A stretch of 64,000 bases of DNA from positions 74,433,032 through 74,497,031 of the forward strand of contig JAOWCC010000936.1 of the NCBI GenBank assembly GCA_030867875.1, read 5' to 3'. The notes below the pieces were generated by a model. That model saw only the letters and a list, made by a program, of their open reading frames with translations. It did no database searches and was not told the DNA's origin. This document shows positions 12,701 to 20,339 of this stretch, one piece after another; the stretch's first letter is position 1; every line of letters begins with the position of its first letter. The position numbers and the translations under genes are program-made. The stretch comes from Actinernus sp. WN-2022. Taxonomy: Eukaryota > Cnidaria > Anthozoa > Actiniaria > Actinernidae.

Positions 12701-15700
12701 TCTATCAAAGATTCTAAAAAGGGATTTTATTTTTTTGGGATTCATAAAAAAAAAAAATTTTTGGTGGGGGATTTTAAAAATATAAAAAAAACACCCACCC
12801 CTCCCCTACAAAATATATTTCGACAACCCACCCCTCCCCTCTACTTCCACTCCCTTCCCTCCCATTGTCATCTCCATTTTTTCCTTCTCTCCCCTAATAC
12901 ACTGTACCACTTACGGTCACCCATCCACTTACTAATCTCGTTCGATGGGGCTTAACTTAGGCCAGGATCACAAGGAACGCCTGGTAGATATTAATCCAGT
13001 GGATTATCGCACTGCGCCACAGAAGCGCTTGTTGATTTCAACACCACTGTTTAATCTATAAGTGACTAATCGTCGAACCCAGTCGCTCTCATTATGCGCG
13101 CATGTGTACTACTAACAAAATCGGACTTGGAATTAAAATTAACATGGACAACACGGGTGAACTCTATTATACAGACGAAGTTTGTGTTGACTCTGCATTC
13201 TTTTATGAAAACTGCAGCAACTCAGGTGAAGTAAGAAAGCTAATTCCAGAAAAAATATATTGTTTATAGATGATCAGTACTTTACGGCTCCAATCGTACT
13301 TCGAAACAAACTGTGTCAACCGAACCGACTTTTACAGAGTAACTGAGCTAAAATAAAGGCAAAGGAAAAGCGAAATCACCTCTAACATTGTATCTAGAAG
13401 AAAACTTATACAAAAGACCTATAGAATATCTTAAAGTAACAAGTGCAGAGGATCTTGAAGTAATCCCTCATACTCGTTTAATAGACTCTGACTAGAAGAA
13501 AATGGTAAGTACGCAAATAAACAAACTTCTAACTCCTGACAACAAAGAAGTTTGCTAAAAAAACTTTCAATTTCTAATGGGACCTGAAACAACCATTGGG
13601 CTGATCAAAGTCAGGACCCAGCTAATCCACACATCGAATTGGAATTTTGCATGTTGGCTTTTGTGGATGGAGGAAAACCAGAGAAGCCGGAGAAAAACCC
13701 TCCGAGCACCCCAATTCAAAGAAATACTACTATTATCTTGTTCTCTGATCAAAGAATCGCCCACAGAGGATGTCAAACGACGCAAAAATAGATAAATGAT
13801 CGAGAACTGCAAAGAACTACAAATCAATGTAACTCAAAAAGTTATCAACATTTCTGCTTCGCTTTGCCGTTTCCATGCGGAACAAGAGCCAAATGAATAA
13901 CAAGCAGATTTATTAAAGCCACAAACACTCTACTCCAAGCAAACTCATTCCTAACACAATCCAAGCCCTAACCCAACATAACAAACTAACCTGCATGCTC
14001 ACTAATTTAGGGTTTTTAGGGCTACATGTAGATCACTGAACAACACAGAAAAATAATGATTCTTCAATGGTCCTGTGAACTAATCCAAACCCTGCCCTAC
14101 ATTAAAAAAAAACCTTACCGTCAACAATGGTGTTTAGTAACTTAGGGTTTTTAGAGCTATAGTCACTACATTTGGGTTCTTAGGGCTAGATCACTGAACA
14201 CCACAGAAAAATAATGATTCTTCAATGGTCCTGTGAACTAATCCAAACCCTGCCCTACATTTTAAAAAAACCTAACCGTCAACACTGGGTGTTTAGTAAC
14301 TTAGGGTTTTTAGAGCTATTATAGTCACTACATTTGGGTTCTTAGGGCTAGATCACTGAAAAACACAGAAAAATAATGATTCTTCAATGGTCCTGTGAAC
14401 TACATTTGTAATCCAAACCCTAGGTAATTTTTTTAAACTAGGTAAAAAAATTAAACTAGGTAATTTTTTTAAAGATTGTAAAAAGGGAACTTATGTTTAC
14501 TGGGGTTAGGTTTATTTAAATGTTGGGTTAGTTGAATTTTTTTTACCTAGTTGAAAAAAAATTACCTAGTAGTTGAAAAAAATTTACCTAAAATTTTTTT
14601 TACCTGCAACATATCCAAATGTAACTTAGTATTTACCGAACTGAACTGAACTGAAATAACGTAATATATTCACATAGGTTCCATTCTAAAAAACATGAGT
14701 TTTCTTTGATCTTCCAGCCAGTTGACCTCTGGGTCATGCACTGTTTATGTTTGATAAAACGTTTGCAAGTTACATTTGGCTAGAGTTAGATTCCCCAAAA
14801 CTCAATTATGCGCCGATGTGGACTGGATAAAACCTTGTTTTAACCTCTTAGATATGTGATTTCAAAGTTCAGCAGGGCATTTTGATTTAAAGATCAATTC
14901 GATTTAGCTACACTAAATAATAACTTTGTCCCACAATCCCGCATGCATCAACACAATTAGCCATTATCAAGCGAAGGTTCTATACGTAATCAAGCTATGA
15001 ATAGGTCGTTTATTCCATACACAAAAGTAATTTAACTTGTGGATGCACGAATGTGCAGAACGAGTTATTGGGTTCAGGTGGATACAAGATAATTTATTTG
15101 TTGTTTCTTTCTGTGACTCGATGACTTGCCGTTGACTTTCCGAATGACCATCCAAGGTTTCGAAAATATTTGGTCATGCTGGAGAAGATGTATTGATGGT
15201 GCCCATCTAATGCCAGACACTTCAAACTTGGACAGACATGGTAGTGGGTCCCTATCAATCACGTAGTGGTGATGATGTAACAATGACATCATTGGTCACA
15301 TGATTTTAAGTACATGCCCAAATCTCCCTCATATCTAATGGCAGACTGTTCAAACCTAGACAGACATGGCAGTGGATTGCTATCAATCACTTAGTGGCAA
15401 TGATGTAACGATGACGTCATTGATTATGTGTTTTAAGTACATGCCCATATCTTCCTAATTTCCAATGCCAGACAGTTCAATCTTGGACAGGCATGATATT
15501 GGGTCCCCACAAATGACTTAGTGGTGATGACGTAATGATGACGTCATCCCATGATTTTAAATATATCCCCATATCTCCCTCATATCTAATGGCAGACAGT
15601 TCAAACCTGGACAGACATGACATCATTGATTACATGTACGTGTTTTAAGTACATGCCCATATCTCCTTCATTTCTAATGCCAGACAGTTCAAACTTGGAC

Positions 15701-18700
15701 AGGCATGGTATTGGGTTCCAACAAATCACTTAGTTGTGATGACATAACAACAACATCATCGGTCACATGATTTTAAGTACATGCCCATATCTCCCTCATT
15801 TCTAATGCCAGACAGTTCAAACTTGGACAGGTATGGTATTATTTTCACACGATTCACTTAGTGGTGATGACGTATCGATGACGTCATCGATCACGCAATT
15901 TTTAGTATATACCCAAATAGCTCACTGACCATCCACGAGTTGCCCTTAGGGGCCCTATGTTTATCAAATAGTGTACACTATAAACATGAACAAAAATAAT
16001 TATTGGTGTACATGAACATTGACGGAAAAACGAAGGAAAGGAATGTGTAATAGGTGTTTACAATAGTCCTGATAAATTTACATACATTTTTCCTTCGATT
16101 TTCTCGGCCGAAATAGGTTGTATTGCCAAAATAAATGAAAAACATGACTATACATCTAGACGTTTCATAAGTCATAAATACAGAACTCACCTCCAGCTCA
16201 AGTTTACAAATCTGATAAAATATGGCCACTCTATTCTGTATCTATTACATCTAGAATGTGCATTATTTACTGGCAGAGATAGATTTAATTTGGTAAAACA
16301 GAGATTGATTATCCCAATCTTACCTCATAGACAACAACAATATGTTCCTTGATTGAAGATTCTGTGCAATCACTGAAATAATCCTTGAAAATATCCACTA
16401 CTCTGTGGAGGAACTCAATCACAAACAGGGGAGGCACTGTAAAAATATAATGACAAATTAAACTATATGGTAATCCAAAAACACAGCACTATGAAGCACA
16501 GCACTTGCAAGCGACGCTATGAGCAACTATGAAAGACCAGCCAAACTAAGTAAAACAAGTTATATGGAAAGACCTGTATGAGATTTCAACCCAGGCCCCA
16601 CGAGCTATGCCACAGGAAGACCAATAATGTGCTGCCATATTTTATCATGTATAAATTGCATTCAGGCCATCCCAGTAAATTATTTTGTTTACCATCGCCC
16701 TCTGGCTCGTGATGGTGGGTTGGTCAGTAAAAATAAATAATTAAGGCGTCTGGAACCAAGTCGGCATAAATATTCCTCAGCTACATTGTAAAATTTCCTC
16801 TACTTGTTGTGGATTGATAATATACATGACAAAGGCAATAAAACTAAAACGTAGAGAGCTTGAAAAAGAGGTGTAGTTAAAAAACTTCTTTTTTTAGCTT
16901 TTTGGGGTCAGTCTTCTACCTTTTTTTTGGCTTTTCCAAAAATAAAACGGGTCAGTCCAGCAATGGTAAATGAAACATTTTATTGGGATCACCTTAGTCT
17001 AATGTAGAATGAAAACAAAGCATATTCCAACTTCAACGAAGCTGAAATGCTACTGTATTCTACTCAACACTGATTGGCACAAATAACAGAAGTTGGAATG
17101 GTTTGTTGTCATTTTGCAATGTGATTGTTTCTCGTGACTAAGTGGCCCAGTTACAGTAGTCACATTGTAAACTTACCTTCTGTCTGTACAACAGCAACAA
17201 AGAACAGGTGATTCCTATAGATACTGATAAGATAGTAGTGAGGGGTGCAAATCACTGGAGGAACATCTTCTGGTGCAGAAGCCTGAAATGTTATATCAAC
17301 TGTTATTATTATCATGTTTTGTATACTAAAAATAAATTCACCCTCCCTCTCTGTTTTCCTACCCCGCACCCCCCCCCCCCCCCCCCCCCCTCCCCTACCA
17401 TTAAGCGTGAACCTTTTTCCGCATTTGTTTATGTATGAAACCTAGACGTCTGGTAGCCCAAACCTTTGCAATTCATCAGCAAACTAATTAGTTTCAACCT
17501 TGATGTTGAAAACCTTGATGTCTTCTACCATCGTGAAACTCAGAGTATGCCAAGAGACAGTTGTTGTCTTACATCTCTCATAACTCTGATCATCCAAACT
17601 TGAACTTGAAACGACATTTCTATGATTTAGCGCATAGCACAAAGGAAAGTTTCCAAACCTCTGCTGAAACGTGAAGACAGGACATGTCAAAGGTTGTCAC
17701 AATTGCGTTTTAACTGAACGCAGAAAAAGGTTCACACTTAATGGTAGTTTGCAAATGTAATGGTAGTAAATCCTTAAACAAGAAGTTCCAGTATAAAAGG
17801 GTAAGCACCACCTCTTTTCACTCTAAATGTGAATTTCAAATTATGGAGCTGTGAAGAACATTGGCGAGTGAATCAGCCTTCCCTGTTATAATGTGAAATT
17901 GTGAGTTTAAAACCAAACAAGCCATCATAGTGAAGTGACCAAAGGGAAGATAGTTCTTTATTAGGCTAGACTGCAGAATACCCTACCATGTAATCTACCT
18001 TTCACGTTGACAGTCAACGCGTCAACGCGTTGACGCATTGTCACGGTCAAACATATAAATGAAATTGAAAATGAAATGAAATAATTAAATAAAATTGTAA
18101 ATTGACATAACGTCCATTATCAATCTTGCTATTATCTCTATATATTACTACCTTCGTTCTACAAACAACCGCAGTCTACTCATTGACGCGATGACGCGTT
18201 GACATGAATAAAGTGTACTCTATATATTACTACCTTCGTTCTACAAGCAACCGCAGTCTACTCGTTTACGCGATGACGCGTTGACATGATAAATAAAGTG
18301 TACTCTATATATTACTACCTTCGTTCTACAAGCAACCGCAGTCTACTCGTTGACGCGATGACATGATAAATAAAGTATACTCTATATATTACTACCTTTG
18401 TTCTACAAACAACCGCAATCTATTCGTTGACGCGATGACGCGTTGACATGATAAATAAAGTGTACTCTATATATTACTACCTTCGTTCTACAAGCAACCG
18501 CAGTCTACTCGTTGACGCATTGACATGATAAATAAAGTGTACTCTATATATTACTACCTTTGTTCTACAAGCAACCGCAGTCTACTCGTTGACGCGATGA
18601 TGCGTTGACATGATAAATAAAGTGTACTCTATATATTACTACCTTCGTTCTACAAGCAACCGCAGTCTACTCGTTAACGCGTTGACGCGTTGACATTTCT

Positions 18701-19432
18701 ACAATACAGCTTGCTGTGGTGGGGTATTCTGCAGTCGTTCCCTTTATTAATGACTTTAGCTATAGGTGGCATCTGTTTACAAACCCTGTATCCCTTACTC
18801 TAAAGTTTAATTTGAATTTCGTGCGATAAGCAATCAGCAGGGAGCACTCAAGTGGAGCATCACAGAGACGGTTACTCGATAAAGGCTGAGTGACAACTGA
18901 AGGTGACGGTGGCCTGGACATGGCCTTTTATAGCGATACTTACTGCCACATCATCTATTGTCGTTAATGTACCAACCAGAGATCCATTGGTCTCTGATAC
19001 AAAGTGCCCTTTTGAAATCATGGTTGGTACATTAACATAACAACTGTAATGTTTATCAACACGAAGTATCGCAATACCGGAACTTCCTGTTTAAATTATA
19101 CAGTAAAAAACACGATAACCATACATAAGCCGATAAGGCATAAGAAAGAATCAAGCTTGCCTTGGTTTGTGCTTCGAAGAAATGATCACATACTGATCTA
19201 TTGATTACACTCTTCCAATGCTTCTCGACGAAGATATCCCTATTAAAAACAAAATCAAAGCTTTATACAACAACAATCATGTCTACTATAATTATAAAGT
19301 ATAATTGAAAATGGAATCTGTCTTGAACTACCCAAAATCTCACAAAATGTATAAAGGGAACGGAGGAAATCTGCATAGAATGTAGGAAGATACCTACCCT
19401 GTGTTATTGATGATAAAAAGACTGTTTATCAT
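661..19432 (-). CDS. AP3M: AP-3 complex subunit mu (13 exons, 3' end outside window)
   Basis: Medium (mu3) subunit of the heterotetrameric AP-3 clathrin-associated adaptor, which sorts tyrosine-motif cargo from endosomes/TGN to lysosomes and related organelles on the cytosolic face. Exons (high to low): 19432-19398, 19239-19161, 17282-17177, 16436-16324, 11181-11060, 7435-7357, 7007-6960, 6855-6823, 6565-6532, 4823-4744, 4168-4098, 2323-2275, 717-661. They sum to 906 nt = 302 codons without a stop, and every junction keeps phase. All introns are GT-AG except intron 2 (GC-AG). The N-terminal ~140 residues form the longin-like domain (INSLFIIN, EKHWKSV, HYYLISIYR, PPLFVIEFLHR). The mu-homology domain starts near residue 175 (VPWRR, VKYTNNE, EIDCIID) and continues through FINPRLLDD, FHPCVRFKRWE, VPPDGNYRLLSY, IPVYVKH and LTIGPKQTMGKT. 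Animal mu3 proteins are about 418 aa, so ~115 residues lie left of base 1. Similarity to vertebrate AP3M1/AP3M2 is high; vertebrates have two copies, so one ancestral AP3M is likely here. Only the first 12 codons are missing any alternative: the start is the first in-frame ATG. Confidence 0.96.
838..1535 (+). mobile_element. 5'-truncated CR1/L2-type LINE, 3' end
   Basis: The plus strand codes the C-terminal tail of a non-LTR reverse transcriptase (864-1253: VQRKAARF, LGWPSLELRR, LWNNLPADIV, FKSEL), followed by a ~280-nt 3' UTR ending in a TGTAGA simple repeat (~1510-1532), the typical tail of these elements. Everything upstream of the RT C-terminus is missing, as expected from truncated target-primed insertion. 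It sits antisense inside AP3M intron 12. Confidence 0.82.
1621..1925. mobile_element. Inverted-repeat element
   Basis: GCAGGGTTGTCAGTAGAA near 1631 is mirrored by TTCAACTGACAACCCTGC ending 1910. Non-coding between; a MITE-like structure in AP3M intron 12. Confidence 0.55.
2275..2323 (-). CDS. AP3M: AP3M exon 12
   Basis: Residues 267-283 (TVAIPVYVKHQITYLE). Acceptor ATTTTCAG|TA, donor GAG|GTGAGA, phase 0. Confidence 0.94.
3548..3645. mobile_element. Partial fold-back repeat (family of 31373-31558)
   Basis: AAATGTTGAAAGCAC... to ...AGTGTTCTCAAATTACC matches the core of the fold-back elements at 31373-31558 and 46150-46592. The left arm is degraded. Confidence 0.5.
3658..4141 (-). repeat. 70-bp tandem array derived from AP3M exon 11 and its splice donor
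   Basis: Seven units with exact 70-bp spacing (anchor ACAGCTGTAA at 3661, 3731, 3801, 3871, 3941, 4011, 4081). The unit nearest 4141 is the genuine end of exon 11. Each other unit holds, on the minus strand, 44 nt of exon 11 (PDGNY..LLSYHI..TG), the donor GTGAGT and the start of the intron, plus an 8-nt junction. Units at 3661 and 4011 share the same variants (CATTATGTGATACGAC), so amplification was not simply one unit at a time. Confidence 0.93.
4098..4168 (-). CDS. AP3M: AP3M exon 11 (3' part amplified in tandem)
   Basis: Residues 244-266 (SERLLSLVPPDGNYRLLSY...). Acceptor ATTTGCAG|TC, donor ACTGG|GTGAGT, phase 2. The last 44 nt of this exon, its donor and ~18 nt of intron recur six more times directly downstream in the gene (3661-4080). 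Confidence 0.93.
4744..4823 (-). CDS. AP3M: AP3M exon 10
   Basis: Residues 217-243 (FINPRLLDDPSFHPCVRFKRWE). Acceptor TTTTTTAG|AT, donor GAG|GTGAGT, phase 0. Confidence 0.95.
4931..5509. mobile_element. MITE with long inverted termini
   Basis: Arms of ~100 bp: CCCTGCTGACAGAGTTTGCT at 4951 is mirrored at 5461-5487, and GATGCTTTCTTTG near 5022 is mirrored by CAAAGAAAGCATC near 5411. No ORF. Lies in AP3M intron 9. Confidence 0.75.
5600..5725 (-). repeat. Single copy of the 130-bp GATGACATCATC repeat
   Basis: On the minus strand it reads TAATGGCAGG...GACATGGTATTGGGTC..., then ATCACTTAGTGGTGATG and a GATGTCATCGGTCACATG box, matching the units at 11869-12245 and 15208-15910. Confidence 0.7.
5985..6131. 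mobile_element. Palindromic fold-back MITE
   Basis: AATTGAAGGGCTGTG... at the left and the reverse complement ...CACAGCCCTTCAATT at the right. The two halves pair almost throughout (TGATCACATTCT / AGAATGTGATCA). A second copy lies at ~50386-50512. Confidence 0.75.
6174..6492. mobile_element. MITE with a poly-G tract in its left arm
   Basis: ~55-bp arms (TGGTCTACCATGTG, GACTGGTC, CAGAAATTAGCA) at 6176-6224 and 6440-6490. The left arm runs into 28 consecutive G (6225-6252). The right arm has a shorter CCACCCCCC stretch, so the homopolymer expanded after insertion. Lies ~40 nt downstream of AP3M exon 9. Confidence 0.78.
6532..6565 (-). CDS. AP3M: AP3M exon 9 (34-nt microexon)
   Basis: Residues 206-216 (IDCCCKLSGMP) plus one base. 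Acceptor TTTAAAG|AT, donor CCAG|GTAATA. An inverted-repeat element ends only ~40 nt into the following intron. Confidence 0.92.
6823..6855 (-). CDS. AP3M: AP3M exon 8 (33-nt microexon)
   Basis: Residues 195-205 (GSVVFTEIQGV). Acceptor TTTGTAG|GG, donor GTG|GTAAGT. Exons 7, 8 and 9 are 48, 33 and 34 nt, very short for coding exons. Confidence 0.93.
6960..7007 (-). CDS. AP3M: AP3M exon 7
   Basis: Residues 179-194 (IYFDVIEEIDCIIDKH). Acceptor TTTCAG|AT, donor CAT|GTAAGT, phase 0. Confidence 0.94.
7061..7273. mobile_element. MITE with GTGTTCATTCTAG termini
   Basis: GTGTTCATTCTAG near 7063 and CTAGAATGAACAC ending 7270 are exact inverted repeats around ~190 bp of non-coding sequence, in AP3M intron 6. 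Confidence 0.68.
7357..7435 (-). CDS. AP3M: AP3M exon 6
   Basis: Residues 152-178 (LPTGQLSNVPWRR, VKYTNNE); enters the mu-homology domain. Acceptor TTTCAG|TG, donor GAA|GTAAGT, phase 0 out. Confidence 0.95.
7930..8160. repeat. GCAACATTGC-type dispersed repeat
   Basis: Short palindromic words (TTGCCAGCAATGGTG, GCAACATTG, GCAATATTG) match similar blocks at 9680-9760, 10720-10830 and 54750-54897, including the shared tail TTTAGTCAATG / TTCAGTCAATGG. Non-coding. Confidence 0.6.
8395..9415. repeat. Degenerate inverted pair rich in GCAAATCACGC words
   Basis: 8398-8561 (repeats of CAAATCACGCA, TTTTTCCATCG) is roughly inverted relative to 9280-9415 (GATGCAAAAAGTG, ATTTGCAAAATG). The arms are low-complexity and diverged; an old inverted-repeat element is one reading. 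Confidence 0.4.
9757..10460. repeat. GATC-rich ~31-bp minisatellite
   Basis: A roughly 31-bp unit around AAGATCTTGACAGGATCTT with a CCCTTATCTTAC or CCCTGATCTTAC spacer is regular over 9953-10440 and degenerate at both edges. It is flanked on both sides by the GCAACATTGC repeat, so it appears to have grown inside one. Confidence 0.85.
10503..10639. mobile_element. MITE, AGCGGTTTTC(A/G)ATTGAGTGT family
   Basis: Left CAGCGGTTTTCAATTGAGTG and right CACTCAATCGAAAACCGCTC are inverted termini of 137 bp. Relatives at ~53643-53808, 54318-54551 and 58115 onward. Confidence 0.78.
10903..11050. repeat. ~66-bp direct repeat, 2-3 copies
   Basis: CACTGACAAGTGCATTAACA occurs at 10919 and 10970, with a third diverged copy (CACTGACAGGTGCATTAACA) at ~11028. 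The spacers are C-rich. Ends within ~10 nt of the AP3M exon 5 donor. Confidence 0.7.
11060..11181 (-). CDS. AP3M: AP3M exon 5
   Basis: Residues 112-151 (LLEEMLDNGFPLATE...VTGSS). Acceptor TTCCCAG|CT, donor TCTCA|GTAAGT, phase 2 out. The preceding intron (11182-16323) is the longest in the visible gene. Confidence 0.95.
11640..12245 (+). repeat. Dispersed element with three 130-bp CRE/E-box units
   Basis: A leader (TTTGGTCATGCAGGAGAATA...TTGATGGTGCC) is followed by three ~128-bp units starting TAATGCCAG at ~11869, 11998 and 12126. Units carry GATGACGTCATC-like palindromes and GTCACGTGA (E-box CACGTG). The same leader-plus-units arrangement recurs at 14985-15910. Confidence 0.72.
12957..13030 (-). 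other. Possible tRNA-derived remnant
   Basis: The minus strand reads GTGGCGCAGTGCGATAATCC (A-box-like) and later GGCGTTCC...GTGATCC (a broken B-box). Too degraded for a functional tRNA; a SINE remnant is possible. Confidence 0.3.
14000..14420. repeat. ~160-bp tandem repeat, three copies
   Basis: Anchor AAAATAATGATTCTTCAATG occurs near 14050, 14209 and 14371, with TTAGGGTTTTTAG and ATCACTGAACA segments between. Nested in the 2.0-kb inverted-repeat element. Confidence 0.8.
14985..15910 (+). repeat. Second copy of the 130-bp CRE/E-box repeat element
   Basis: A leader homologous to 11640-11868 (TTTGGTCATGCTGGAGAAGA, TATTGATGGTGCC) is followed by about six units (starts ~15208, 15337, 15464, 15589, 15675, 15804). 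Most carry GACAGTTCAAAC, ACTTAGTGGTGATGA and a GATGACGTCATC-type palindrome. One unit is shortened (~86 bp). Confidence 0.75.
16055..16180 (+). repeat. Dispersed repeat; paralogue of 51484-51960
   Basis: Shares CCGAAAT(A/G)GG(T/A)TGTAT, GGCAAAATAA / GCCAAAATAA and ACATGACT..TATACATCTAGAC with 51540-51945. This copy is uninterrupted and preserves the empty site for the element at 51587. Confidence 0.65.
16324..16436 (-). CDS. AP3M: AP3M exon 4
   Basis: Residues 74-111 (VPPLFVIEFLHRV...HIVVVYE), completing much of the longin-like domain. Acceptor TTTTACAG|TG, donor GAG|GTAAGA, phase 0 out. Confidence 0.95.
17003..17128. mobile_element. MITE with GAATGAAAACAAAGCA termini
   Basis: AGAATGAAAACAAAGCATATT at the left pairs imperfectly with AATGGTTTGTTGTCATTTT at the right. 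A single half-copy lies at 38860-38945 (ATTGCAGAATGAAAACAAAG). Confidence 0.55.
17177..17282 (-). CDS. AP3M: AP3M exon 3
   Basis: Residues 39-73 (ASAPEDVPPVI...FFVAVVQTE). Acceptor CATTTCAG|GC, donor GAAG|GTAAGT, phase 1 out. Confidence 0.95.
17369..17390 (+). repeat. Poly-C tract (22 C)
   Basis: Homopolymer directly adjoining the MITE at 17395; its length is prone to assembly error. Confidence 0.9.
17395..17747. mobile_element. MITE with CTACCATTAAG termini
   Basis: CTACCATTAAGCGTGAACCT at the left and AGGTTCACACTTAATGGTAG at the right form ~28-bp inverted termini around 353 bp, in AP3M intron 2. No transposase. Confidence 0.8.
17964..18742. mobile_element. Transposon carrying its own satellite (family ACTGCAGAATACCC)
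   Basis: Termini GACTGCAGAATACCCTACCA and TGGTGGGGTATTCTGCAGTC are inverted repeats. They are flanked by a perfect 7-bp duplication TTTATTA (17957-17963 and 18743-18749). The interior is a tandem array of seven 77-85-bp units. Relative at 24812-25066 with different contents. Confidence 0.85.
18001..18710 (+). repeat. 77-85-bp satellite array with GACGCGTTGAC motifs
   Basis: Seven units anchored on CTCTATATATTACTACCTT at 18136, 18219, 18303, 18380, 18465, 18542 and 18627. Spacing alternates 83-85 and 77 bp through gain or loss of an 8-bp GATGACGC-type block. CpG-rich MluI-like ACGCGT words recur. Confidence 0.88.
18931..19073. mobile_element. Fold-back MITE in AP3M intron 2
   Basis: TAGCGATACTT / AAGTATCGCAA outside and GTTAATGTACCAACCA / TGGTTGGTACATTAAC inside give paired arms. 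Ends ~88 nt from exon 2. Confidence 0.72.
19161..19239 (-). CDS. AP3M: AP3M exon 2 (followed by a GC donor)
   Basis: Residues 12-38 (GDIFVEKHWKS...FFEAQTK). Acceptor TTTAATAG|GG. The exon ends ACCAAG and the intron starts GCAAGC, a GC-AG donor with otherwise strong consensus. Phase 0 fits exon 3 exactly. Confidence 0.92.
19398..19432 (-). CDS. AP3M: AP3M exon 1 (start codon)
   Basis: Codes residues 1-11 plus two bases (MINSLFIINNT); donor GG|GTAGGT at 19397-19396. The start matches the conserved short N-terminus of mu3 proteins (M-I-x-S-L-F). Confidence 0.92.
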
Positions 19433-19446
19433 GTTGATAACACCAT
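19429..19446 (-). promoter_or_regulatory. Upstream mini-ORF overlapping the AP3M start
   Basis: Five-codon uORF (ATG GTG TTA TCA ACA TGA) in a strong CCATGG context. Its TGA overlaps the AP3M ATG as ATGA, so ribosomes would stop exactly on the main start. A termination-reinitiation control is inferred, not shown. Confidence 0.5.
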
Positions 19447-19530
19447 GGAATATCCCCAAAAAGAACAGTTTTCCTCTTCTTCCGTCCGAATTCCAAGATG
19501 GCGATCTTAGTTGCGCACGCACTTTGAAGT
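19447..19530 (-). promoter_or_regulatory. Probable AP3M promoter/5' UTR
   Basis: Within 100 nt of the start are an ETS core (CTTCCG, 19479-19484), a YY1-type motif AAGATGGCG (19495-19503) and an NRF1-like TGCGCACGCAC (19512-19522), with no TATA box. This combination is usual for TATA-less housekeeping promoters; the function is inferred. Confidence 0.45.
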
Positions 19531-19585
19531 AAAACTGCTGTCAAACACAGGTAGCCCGCGGGTCAGACAGTAAAATTTCCCGTTC

Positions 19586-19894
19586 GAGCGCTATCCATTC
19601 AACCCAAAAAAAAAAACGAAAATTCCAGTCAGAAACAAATGGAACAGTAAAACTTCGGTTCGAAGTTTCGGAAATTGAGGACTTTTCCGAAAATTTCGGT
19701 CGAGTTCCATTCAAACTTGCTGTGATTTGCCAGTTTTGAGAATTGAAATCGAGGCTACTAATAACCGGGTAGTTTCTGCGAATGGAACGCGTATTTTTCC
19801 GACCGGTTTGTCTAATTCGAAAAATCCCGTTCCATTCGACATTCGAAATTTTCGAAACTTCTAACCGGTCGTTTTGGTTGAATGGAAAGCGCCC
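19586..19894. mobile_element. MITE with GCGCT(A/T)TCCATTCAACC termini
   Basis: GAGCGCTATCCATTCAACCC at the left and GGTTGAATGGAAAGCGCCC at the right; 309 bp with no transposase. It lies ~60-70 nt upstream of the predicted AP3M promoter motifs. Confidence 0.75.
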
Positions 19895-19899
19895 AGGGT

Positions 19900-20205
19900 T
19901 ACCCCGGCCTAGCACTAGGGTTACCCTAGCACTAGGGTATATACTTCATGGCTGAATGCCATATAGTCGCTTAGTGGTGCCCTTTATTGCAGCTGTCAAG
20001 AAACAGAAACTCCCCCTCAGCCCAACCGCAGGGGTTGGGCTGAGGGGGAGATGAGCGGCGGATTTTTCAGGCTATTCAGAAACTTGCAATGTGAAATTTG
20101 GCTCTAGAATAGAGTTGACCCGAGTAGGCGGGTTCATAGCAAACCGTTTACAAGGGCAAAACATAGCCCTAGTGCTAGGGTCACCCTAGCTCTTAGAGAG
20201 GTATG
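19900..20205. mobile_element. CTAGCACTAGGGT repeat element with an 18-bp perfect hairpin
   Basis: CTAGCACTAGGGT words at 19909-19940 are mirrored by CCCTAGTGCTAGGGT near 20167. Inside, 20010-20050 is a perfect hairpin (18-bp arms CTCCCCCTCAGCCCAACC, 5-nt loop). Confidence 0.6.
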
Positions 20206-20339
20206 CATGAGCCTGTGCAAACACGGAAAATCTGTTTCATTTCTTTTATAAAATAATTATTTTGATAAAAGAGCACTTTATTATACGGTGTGGTCTTACG
20301 GTGTGATGTCATTTCCATGTTTGCATAAGCTAATGTATC

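Larger units (their letters stand above)
12591..14610. mobile_element. 2.0-kb inverted-repeat element, no transposase
   Basis: GTTGCAGGTAAAAAAAA at 12591 and its complement ending TTTTTTTTACCTGCAAC at 14610, both extended by repeats of AACTAGGTAAAAAAATT. Flanks ATATCT / ATATCC may be a degenerate target duplication. Contents: a T/A-rich region, a tRNA-like stretch (12961-13030), an old dispersed segment around 13600-13780 and three ~160-bp tandem repeats (14000-14420). No transposase ORF, so non-autonomous. Confidence 0.68.

Noticed and set aside
19541..19915. 124-codon minus-strand ORF upstream of AP3M
   Set aside because: It lies within a MITE with inverted termini and shows no family resemblance.
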